Shown here piece after piece: positions 40,931-51,675 of a DNA stretch of 51,675 nucleotides. Source of the DNA: Clostridia bacterium (GTDB lineage Bacteria > Bacillota > Clostridia > Oscillospirales > Acutalibacteraceae). Each line of letters starts with the position of its first letter. Position 1 is the stretch's first letter. The DNA is taken from contig JAFRLW010000025.1 in assembly GCA_017431035.1 (NCBI GenBank), forward strand, positions 1-51,675, in the 5' to 3' direction. Both the position numbers and the translations under genes were made by a program. The notes under the pieces are model-generated. The model saw only the letters and a list, made by a program, of their open reading frames with translations, had not been told where the DNA came from and did not search any database.

Positions 40931-41659
40931 ATGGCAGAAAATGTAATAAACGATAATCTTTCGTTTTCGGCTGAACCTATTATAGAGTTTCGTGGCGTAT
41001 CAAAAACCTATCCTACGGGTACCCACGCTCTTGAAGACGTAAACTTGCGTATCAATAAAGGCGAGTTTGTTTTTGTGGTGGGTTCTTCAGGCGCCGGAAA
41101 AAGTACCTTTATGAAACTTATAATGCGTGAGGAAAAACCCAATACCGGCGTTATCAAGGTCAACGGTTTCAACCTTACCAAAATGGCTTCAAAACAGGTT
41201 CCGAAACTCAGAAGAACAATGGGTATGGTTTTCCAGGATTTCCGCCTTATAAATACTATGAACGTCTTTAATAACGTCGCTTTCGCTATGCACGTTATAG
41301 GTGCGGGGGATGCCGAAATCAGAAGAGAAGTTCCGAAAGCCCTTTCGGCTGTCGGACTCGGTGAGAAAGCCCGTTCAATGCCGATGCAACTTTCCGGCGG
41401 TGAACAACAGCGTGTAGGTCTTGCCCGTGCGCTTGTAAATGCTCCCGACCTTATTATTGCGGACGAGCCTACCGGTAACGTTGACCCCAATATGTCCTAT
41501 GATATAGTTACAATGCTTACCGAAATCAATAAAAGAGGAACAACCGTTATAATGGTTACCCATGACCACGGTCTAGTGCATGATTTCAACCACCGTGTTA
41601 TTATGCTTGACCACGGCAAAATAATTGCCGATATTCCTGCAGGAGGTGACAACGTATGA
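40931..41659 (+). CDS. ftsE: Cell division ATP-binding protein FtsE
   Basis: 242 residues. Walker A GSSGAGKST, a Q-loop in GMVFQDFRLI, signature LSGGEQQRVGLARALVNAPDL split across residues 150-175, and Walker B IIADEPTGNVDP. With FtsX it forms an ABC-type complex at the division site that drives a peptidoglycan hydrolase outside the cell. It overlaps ftsX (ATGA). Confidence 0.95.
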   Translation: MAENVINDNLSFSAEPIIEFRGVSKTYPTGTHALEDVNLRINKGEFVFVVGSSGAGKSTFMKLIMREEKPNTGVIKVNGFNLTKMASKQVPKLRRTMGMVFQDFRLINTMNVFNNVAFAMHVIGAGDAEIRREVPKALSAVGLGEKARSMPMQLSGGEQQRVGLARALVNAPDLIIADEPTGNVDPNMSYDIVTMLTEINKRGTTVIMVTHDHGLVHDFNHRVIMLDHGKIIADIPAGGDNV

Positions 41660-42663
41660 AGATGAGAAGTGTCAAATATCTTGTAGGCGAGGGCTTTAAG
41701 TCCACTTGGGCAAACCGCCTTATGTCACTCGCTTCCATAGGCGTGCTTGTCGCTTGTATGGTGCTTATAGGTCTTGCTATTCTCATTACCGAGAACGTCA
41801 ATTTGGCTCTTGGCCGTCTGGAACAAGAGAATACAATTATGGTTTATATGAAAGACTATAGTTGGGCGCTCTACGGCAGAACAGAGGAAACTGAGGTAAA
41901 AGAGGATGCCGATGAAAACGGTATCAGCGAGTCGGACTACGTTATTCATAATGAGGAAGAGGCAAAAGCCCTCTGTCAAAAAATAGCCGACCTGCCGAAT
42001 GTTGAGGCTGCCGATTACGTTTCCGGCGAAGAGGGACTTGACTCGGTTAAAAAGAATATGTTTGAGGGTCAGGCACAGTATTTTGACTTCCTAAACAGTG
42101 AACACGGAAACCCCCTCTCCGACGCCGCTCGTGTTACTATGAACGATATGTCAAAGTTCGATGAAACTATCGAGAGCATAAAGAAAATAGAGGGCGTTGA
42201 TACTATTCAGTCGCAGGGTGACCTCGCTGAAAAGATAGCCGGTTTCAAGCGTGGTTTTGCATTGGCGGCTATTTGGATAATTGCCATACTTCTTGTTATA
42301 GCGCTTATCATTGTTTCAAACACTATCCGTGTTACAATGTACAGCCGAAAACTTGAAATCAGTATTATGAAAGCCGTAGGCGCTACCAACTCGTTTATAA
42401 GACTTCCGTTTGTTATAGAAGGTATCATAATCGGTATCATCTCGGCGGTATTGTCAGAGGGTATTCTCTATTTTGTTTATACACTCCTCTCCGAGAAGAT
42501 AGCTACGGCGCTTGGCACAAACCAGTTGGTGCCGTTTAGCGATATGGCGCTTATAATGCTTGCTATATCACTCCTCATCGGTATATTCTCCGGTACACTC
42601 GGCAGTATAATAATCATCAGCAAATATCTCCGCCGTGAAGGCAGTGAGTTCTCCGCAATTTAA
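41656..42663 (+). CDS. ftsX: Cell division protein FtsX
   Basis: 335 residues. A cytoplasmic tail and first membrane segment (about 20-45), a large extracellular loop (about 50-195) and three C-terminal membrane segments with ISIMKAVGATNSFIRLPFVIEG, typical of the FtsX/MacB permease fold. It transmits FtsE ATP hydrolysis to the hydrolase outside. The next gene encodes a coiled-coil M23 hydrolase, a natural partner. Confidence 0.94.
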   Translation: MKMRSVKYLVGEGFKSTWANRLMSLASIGVLVACMVLIGLAILITENVNLALGRLEQENTIMVYMKDYSWALYGRTEETEVKEDADENGISESDYVIHNEEEAKALCQKIADLPNVEAADYVSGEEGLDSVKKNMFEGQAQYFDFLNSEHGNPLSDAARVTMNDMSKFDETIESIKKIEGVDTIQSQGDLAEKIAGFKRGFALAAIWIIAILLVIALIIVSNTIRVTMYSRKLEISIMKAVGATNSFIRLPFVIEGIIIGIISAVLSEGILYFVYTLLSEKIATALGTNQLVPFSDMALIMLAISLLIGIFSGTLGSIIIISKYLRREGSEFSAI

Positions 42664-42676
42664 GTAGGAGGGTCAT

Positions 42677-43825
42677 ATGAAAAAGATAAAAAGATTAAAG
42701 AAAGTTTTATCGGTAGTTTTGTGCTTTGCACTTGTGGTTTCACTTCAAGGTAATTGGCTTGTAAATGTCGGCGCTGTTACTCAAGGTGAAATTGATGAAG
42801 CAGACGCTAATGTAAACAATGCTTATGCGGAGTGGGAAAAAGCCACTCAACGTGTAACGGAAATACAGGCAAAAATAGACGAAAACCAGGCAAGAATAGG
42901 ACAAATAAACGCTACGATAGAGGCAAATAAAGCGGCTATCGAACAAACTAAAGAAGATATAGAAACCGACAAATTAGAGTTTCAAAAAAGACTTCGCTCT
43001 ATCTATATGAGCAATTCCGAAAGCCGTATAAAAATACTGCTCGGCGCCAAAAGTTTTTCGGAGTTTTTGCAACTCGCACAACTGACCGCTTCGGTTTCTT
43101 CTTATGATAAAAAACTCATAGAGTCTCTTGCCGAACAAATAAAAAACCTTGAGGCTAAAAACGAAGAGAATAAAAAACTTAAATCCGAACTTGAAGAAAA
43201 ACAAGCGGAACTTGATAAACAACGTGAAGAATCCGAAGCCGAACAAAAGAAGGCTAAAGAATTGCTTGAACATAACCAATCTATAGCCGACAGACTAAAG
43301 GCTGAAAAAGCCGCCGCCGATAATAGAAGAGCCGGATCAGTTAGTGTCGGTAATTTTGACGGCGTAAGCGGATTTATATGGCCTTCATATTGCTACGGAT
43401 TAACGGCTGCATTTATGGGAAATGACAGCGTTCACAACGGCAGACACTTCGGTGTTGATATAGGTGCTTCAAGAGGCACGGAAATACTTTCCATAGGCGA
43501 CGGAATTGTTGAGTCTATGAATAATACTTGTCCACATACCCAGTATGGTGGCTGCGGTTGCGGCGGTGGATATGGCAACTTTGCTCAAATCAATTACGGA
43601 ACGATCAACGGCAATACGTATAGTGCCATATACGGTCACGCCACAAGCATTATTGTTTCACCCGGCGAACACGTTTCAAAAGGACAGGTTATAGGCTATG
43701 TCGGAACAACCGGTTTCTCAACCGGACCGCATATTCACTTCGGTCTTATACAAAACGGTTCTTGGATAGATGCACAATCATTCTATGAGAACAGTTACGG
43801 AACAAGATTTACGATTTGGTACTAA
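42677..43825 (+). CDS. Coiled-coil M23 peptidoglycan hydrolase (EnvC-like)
   Basis: 382 residues with a signal peptide (residues about 1-30), a long coiled coil (about 35-220) and an M23/LytM domain with intact zinc motifs: HNGRHFGVDIG (H-x(n)-D) and GPHIHFGL (H-x-H). It should cut peptide cross-links. Position behind ftsE and ftsX points to activation by FtsEX, like EnvC or PcsB, but here the protein itself has an active-looking catalytic site. An odd cysteine-rich insert, CPHTQYGGCGCGGGYG, sits inside the catalytic domain. AGGAGGGTC precedes the ATG. Confidence 0.9.
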   Translation: MKKIKRLKKVLSVVLCFALVVSLQGNWLVNVGAVTQGEIDEADANVNNAYAEWEKATQRVTEIQAKIDENQARIGQINATIEANKAAIEQTKEDIETDKLEFQKRLRSIYMSNSESRIKILLGAKSFSEFLQLAQLTASVSSYDKKLIESLAEQIKNLEAKNEENKKLKSELEEKQAELDKQREESEAEQKKAKELLEHNQSIADRLKAEKAAADNRRAGSVSVGNFDGVSGFIWPSYCYGLTAAFMGNDSVHNGRHFGVDIGASRGTEILSIGDGIVESMNNTCPHTQYGGCGCGGGYGNFAQINYGTINGNTYSAIYGHATSIIVSPGEHVSKGQVIGYVGTTGFSTGPHIHFGLIQNGSWIDAQSFYENSYGTRFTIWY

Positions 43826-43832
43826 TATTAAA

Positions 43833-44336
43833 ATGAACAAAACACTCGTACTTCGCATAGTATCGGTAATACTTCTTATCGCCACCGCCACCGCTATATT
43901 TATCTTTTCTTCCGAGCCTGCAAAGGAGTCGAAGAAAACCAGCGGCGGCGTGGTCAGAGTGATTTGCAGAGTGCTTTACCCCGATTTTGAAAACAAAACC
44001 TTTATAGAAAAGGCGGAGATTATCAAATCGGTGCAAAGACCGGTCAGAAAAGCGGCGCATATGACTATATATGCCGTGTTTGCGATATTTGCTTTTTTAA
44101 GCGCTATCAGTTATAAAGCGTTACCGCTTTATATACGGCTTGCATTAAGTTACGGCTTTTGCCTTTTGTATGCGGTGGGGGATGAGATACACCAAAGTTT
44201 TGTCCCCGGTCGTGCCGGCAGGGCGAGTGACGTTATTATAGATCTTATAGGCGTAACCGTTTCTACAACCCTTATGCTTTATATATTCAAAAAATATTCT
44301 TTTTCGGAGAAGATAAACAATGAGCCAAAAAGATAA
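43833..44336 (+). CDS. VanZ-like membrane protein
   Basis: 167 residues from the ATG at 43833, 7 bases after the hydrolase. Four membrane segments and the motif YAVGDEIHQSFVPGRAGRASDVIIDLIG split across residues 110-140, with D-E-x-x-Q-x-F-x-P-x-R, which defines VanZ-like proteins. VanZ confers low-level teicoplanin resistance in enterococci; most chromosomal homologues have no known role. It overlaps the next gene by 17 bases. Confidence 0.85.
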   Translation: MNKTLVLRIVSVILLIATATAIFIFSSEPAKESKKTSGGVVRVICRVLYPDFENKTFIEKAEIIKSVQRPVRKAAHMTIYAVFAIFAFLSAISYKALPLYIRLALSYGFCLLYAVGDEIHQSFVPGRAGRASDVIIDLIGVTVSTTLMLYIFKKYSFSEKINNEPKR

Positions 44337-45582
44337 AGAAACAAGACACGAATATTTAATAAAAGGTATAACCGCTTTTTTGGTAATTGCGGCGGCGATA
44401 CTCTTCTATTTTTTAGTTCTTCGCATAGGGAATATAACCGGTTTTCTCTCAAAACTTATAGGTGTTTTACAACCGGTTATTTTAGGACTTGTTATCGCAT
44501 ATCTTATTAACCCGATAGTCAATTTCCTCAATGCAAGGCTGATACCTTTCTTCAAAAAGAAAATGAAGAAAAAACAAAACGCCGTAAAGGTGTCTAACGT
44601 TATAAGCGTTTTAATTTCCGAAATAATCTTCTGCGTCTTTGTATTCGGTTTTATAGCAATAGTAATACCGAGGTTTGCAGTCAGTGTTGCCGATATAGTA
44701 ACAACCCTACCTGAAAAAATACAGACCATAGGCGCAAAGGGCTTAAAGTTTGTTAAGTCAAACCCGAATATGAAACAGGTTTACGAAAGGGTTTTAACCT
44801 ACGGCGAAAATTGGGTGGAAAAGGACCTCGCCAAGTTTGCGGCAAAACTCGGCTCATCGGTAGCTTCCGGAGTTTTGGGCGTTGCAACCTTTTTGAAAGA
44901 CTTTCTTATAGGAATTATTCTTTCTATCTATCTTATGCTTTCAAAACGCTCTTTTGTCAGTCAGACAAAAAAGGTTTTCTATGCTATATGTAACGAAAAG
45001 GCTATCGACAGACTTTCCGAGTGGTTTGCAAAATGCCATAGTATTATGAGCGGATTTATAAACGGAAAACTCCTCGACTCATTGCTTATCGGTATTTTGT
45101 GTTTCCTCGGCACGTCAATTCTTCGCATTCCTTATTCGGTACTTATCTCCTGCATTATAGGTGTCACAAACGTTATTCCCGTATTCGGCCCTTGGATAGG
45201 CGGTATACCTTGTACCTTGCTTGTGCTTATGGTTGACCCTATGAAAGGACTGTATCTCGGTATTTTCATTATTCTTCTCCAAGCGCTTGACGGCAATATT
45301 TTAGGACCTAAAATACTCGGTGACAGAATAGGACTTGATACATTTTGGGTGGTTGTCGCTATCGTGCTCGGAGGCGGACTGTTCGGTGTGCTTGGTATGC
45401 TGCTCGGCGTTCCGGGATTTGCAATACTTTACTATCTTTTTGCAACCCTTATAAATCATCTTCTTCGCAAAAAGAACAAGTCGACCGACAGTAAAGATTA
45501 TGCCTACGGAAACGGCGATTTAGATAAAGTTGCCACAAATGAAACGGGAGGTAAAGAAGATGAGAAAACGCAAGATAATTGA
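44320..45582 (+). CDS. AI-2E family transporter (UPF0118)
   Basis: 420 residues with about eight membrane segments. The first pair is followed by a cytoplasmic or extracellular loop with Lys-rich KKKMKKKQN; the second half has ISCIIGVTNVIPVFGPWIGGIP and LDGNILGPKILGDRIGLDTFWVV, diagnostic for the family. Members include the proposed AI-2 exporter TqsA, YdiK-like proteins and sodium/proton antiporters, so the cargo is not certain. The last part is a polar tail that overlaps the next start codon. Confidence 0.88.
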   Translation: MSQKDKETRHEYLIKGITAFLVIAAAILFYFLVLRIGNITGFLSKLIGVLQPVILGLVIAYLINPIVNFLNARLIPFFKKKMKKKQNAVKVSNVISVLISEIIFCVFVFGFIAIVIPRFAVSVADIVTTLPEKIQTIGAKGLKFVKSNPNMKQVYERVLTYGENWVEKDLAKFAAKLGSSVASGVLGVATFLKDFLIGIILSIYLMLSKRSFVSQTKKVFYAICNEKAIDRLSEWFAKCHSIMSGFINGKLLDSLLIGILCFLGTSILRIPYSVLISCIIGVTNVIPVFGPWIGGIPCTLLVLMVDPMKGLYLGIFIILLQALDGNILGPKILGDRIGLDTFWVVVAIVLGGGLFGVLGMLLGVPGFAILYYLFATLINHLLRKKNKSTDSKDYAYGNGDLDKVATNETGGKEDEKTQDN

Positions 45583-46033
45583 GCAAAACGCCCTACTCTT
45601 TAACCAAATTGAAACCCTAAATAAAAAAATAAAAGAACTTGAAGAAAAGTTACAAAGCAGCAAGCAGGAAATAGAGGAATTAAAGGCGGAAACAAAAGAA
45701 AAGCCGACCGATAATTCTGCTGAAAATAAAACGCCCATAGAAGAACTGAAAGAAAAGGTTTTGAAATTAGCCCCCTTTAATGCCGAAGAATACGGCGCTA
45801 AAGCCATTGGGAAAATAGTTGTCGCTACGGCTACCGTTACCGCAGTTGGCAGCGAAAACGGCAACAATATAGAAACAGTAAACCGTATTTTAGGTATGGC
45901 GGAGGTTGCAAAAAGCAATATTCTTTCCGCCGTTTCAGACAATACGGATGAAAAAGAAAAAAGACTAACTATTGATAAAATCGTGGAAAAAACCTGCGAT
46001 TATATAAAAACGGCAAATAATTCACTTTCATAG
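45560..46033 (+). CDS. Coiled-coil protein of unknown function
   Basis: 157 residues; GGGAGGTAAAGAAG precedes the ATG at 45560, inside the previous gene's last codons (23-base overlap). Residues 1-50 have a strong heptad pattern (NQIETLNKKIKELEEKLQSS), followed by a Lys/Glu/Pro-rich linker, then a small alpha-helical domain around APFNAEEYGAKAIGKIVVA and RILGMAEVAKSNILSAVSD. No signal peptide or membrane segment. I do not recognise the family. It lies between the permease and the ABC exporter genes. Confidence 0.6.
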   Translation: MRKRKIIEQNALLFNQIETLNKKIKELEEKLQSSKQEIEELKAETKEKPTDNSAENKTPIEELKEKVLKLAPFNAEEYGAKAIGKIVVATATVTAVGSENGNNIETVNRILGMAEVAKSNILSAVSDNTDEKEKRLTIDKIVEKTCDYIKTANNSLS

Positions 46034-46051
46034 CATTACTCGGAGGATTTT

Positions 46052-47783
46052 GTGTTAAAAAGATTTTTGAAATGCGTCAGAGAGTATAAAAGACCCACTA
46101 TCGTGACGCTTGTACTAATAATGTTAGAGGTTGTAATAGACGTTATTATTCCGTTTATCGTTGCACGTCTTGTAAACGATATACGAGCCGGAATAAAAAT
46201 GGCTGAAATACTTAAAACGGGCGGCGTTTTATTTGTTATGGCTATTGCCTCGCTTCTTTGCGGTGGTATAGCCGGTTTTTCAAGTGCAAAAGCTGCGGCA
46301 GGTTTTGCCAAAAACGTAAGACACGACGTTTTCAGTAAAATAAACAGTTTTTCGTTTGGCAATATTGATAAGTTCTCTACTTCCTCTCTTACAACAAGAC
46401 TGACCACCGATATAACCAATGTTCAGATGTCCTATATGATGCTTATTCGTATAGCAGTCAGGGCGCCTCTTATGCTTATCTTTTCTATAGTTATGGCGTA
46501 CATAATGGGCGGCTCGCTTGCAGGAACGTTTGTGGTTGTTATACCGGTGCTTGTTTTCGGACTGCTGATGGTTGCAAAATATGCTATGCCCGCTTTCAGA
46601 AGCGTTTTCAAGAAATACGATAAACTAAATGAATCGGTAGAAGAAAACGTTCGTGGTATGCGTGTTGTTAAAGGTTTTGCAAGAGAAGAGTTCGAAAAGA
46701 AAAAGTTCAACAAAGCGGCGGATGATATTAGAGCCGACTTTACAAAAGCCGAGCGAATTGTCGCACTAAACGCCCCTATAATGCAGTTTTGCATATATTT
46801 CAATATGATATTCGTTATGACCGCCGGCTCTTACATTATAATCGGTCACAAAAGCGGAATAAACGTAGGCGAACTTTCCTCAATGCTCACCTACGGAATG
46901 CAAATACTTATAAACCTGATGATGCTTTCTATGATATACGTTATGCTGACTATGTCGGCGGAATCTATGAAACGTATTGTAGAGGTGCTGAATGAGGAAC
47001 CGACCATAAAAGACCCTGAAAATCCCGTTACCTTTGTTGCCGACGGTTCGGTGGTTTTCAAAAATGTAAACTTCAAATATGAGCGCAAAGCCAAAGAGTA
47101 TGCGCTAAGAAATATAAACATTGATATTCCGTCGGGCGCCACTGTCGGAATATTAGGAGGAACAGGCTCGGGCAAAACGGCGCTTGTTTCCCTTATCCCA
47201 CGCCTTTATGATACGGATAGCGGAGAGGTGCTTGTAGGCGGTGTAAACGTTAAAGATTACTTAAAATATGACCTTAGAAACGCCGTTGCCTGCGTGCTTC
47301 AAAAAAACCTGCTATTCTCCGGAACTATAAAAGATAATCTTCGCTGGGGTAATGAAAACGCCACCGATAGCGAGATAAAAGAGGCGTGTAAACTCGCTTG
47401 TTGCGATGAGTTTATCGACACTTTCAAAGACGGATATGATACCAAAATCGAACAGGGCGGAACTAACGTTTCAGGCGGACAAAAACAACGCCTTTGCATA
47501 GCAAGAGCCCTGCTTAAAAAACCGAAAATACTCATCCTCGACGATTCGACGAGTGCGGTTGATACCAAAACCGACGCCGAAATCCGTGCAGGACTTAAAA
47601 AATATTTACCGAACACCACAAAAATTGTTATCGCCCAAAGGGTTTCTTCGATAAGCGATTCCGATATGATAATTATTTTAGACGGCGGTGAAGTTTCGGG
47701 AATAGGAACACACAGTGAACTTCTCGCCACAAATGAGATATATAAAGAAATGTATATCCAGCAAACAAACGGAGGTGAAGAAA

Positions 47784-47791
<8 letters not shown>
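46052..47791 (+). CDS. ABC exporter subunit with a degenerate catalytic site
   Basis: 579 residues; GTG start behind GGAGGATTTT. An ABC type I exporter half: six membrane segments (about 15-300), then an ATPase with Walker A GILGGTGSGKTALV, Q-loop VLQKNLLF, signature NVSGGQKQR and Walker B ILILDDSTSAVDT. The catalytic Glu after Walker B is Asp, the usual sign of the degenerate site in heterodimeric exporters. It overlaps the next subunit gene by 8 bases. The pair resembles LmrCD/BmrCD-type multidrug or lipid exporters; substrate unknown. Confidence 0.9.

Positions 47792-51675
<3,884 letters not shown>

Noticed and set aside
43861-44336. VanZ-like gene as evidence of glycopeptide resistance
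   Set aside because: There is no vanA/B-type ligase, vanH or vanX nearby, and VanZ-like proteins are common on Firmicutes chromosomes without resistance.

Overview
The window looks like a chromosome segment from an anaerobic, spore-forming gut or rumen Clostridia, most like Oscillospiraceae/Ruminococcaceae. The grounds are strong AGGAGG-type ribosome binding sites, SigA-like promoters, T-box leaders, sporulation genes (dpaA, dpaB, a GerW/YtfJ protein, a DUF2953 protein, a CotF-like protein), a dockerin protein, ferredoxin-linked 2-oxoacid metabolism and moderately low GC. I saw no tRNA, rRNA, CRISPR array, insertion sequence or prophage. Both edges cut genes: an MMPL-type transporter at the left and alaS at the right.

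Layout. Positions 1-2993 (minus strand) hold an MMPL transporter, a DUF308 membrane protein, a TetR regulator and a ceramidase-like hydrolase. Positions 3100-19670 (plus strand) are the most interesting part: three transcription units, each with its own -35/-10 promoter and T-box leader. From the sequence I read the specifier codons as CUC (Leu), AUC (Ile) and GUA (Val). The Leu unit carries a LeuA-like protein lacking key catalytic residues and a TIM-barrel/acyl-CoA-synthetase fusion; a secreted dockerin protein follows. The Ile unit carries an XRE-cupin-acyl-CoA-synthetase fusion. The Val unit carries a paralogous fusion, a nitrilase-family amidase, a branched-chain aminotransferase, a P-loop ATPase and a four-subunit 2-oxoisovalerate:ferredoxin oxidoreductase.

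Together these genes can convert branched-chain fatty acids to acyl-CoAs, 2-oxoacids and then branched-chain amino acids, or the reverse. Control by uncharged tRNA argues for the biosynthetic, acid-salvaging direction. On that logic each T-box predicts the substrate of its own ligase: isovalerate, 2-methylbutyrate and isobutyrate.

Positions 19733-27345 hold rodA-like, an M50 protease, scpA, scpB, two sporulation-linked genes, a D,D-carboxypeptidase, a pseudouridine synthase and an LCP protein. Positions 27346-33340 hold a CAP-domain lipoprotein, a CotF-like protein, an SOS-controlled Y-family polymerase with a YolD partner, dpaB, dpaA and cca. Positions 33527-39645 form a compact operon: murC, an AlaX-type editing protein, prmA, prfB, a PPIase lipoprotein and a phosphopantetheinyl transferase. 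Positions 39727-51675 hold a CdaR/PucR-type regulator, ftsE, ftsX, an M23 hydrolase, a VanZ-like protein, an AI-2E family permease, a coiled-coil protein, a heterodimeric ABC exporter and alaS. The alaS reading frame is broken by an apparent one-base deletion in a short A run.
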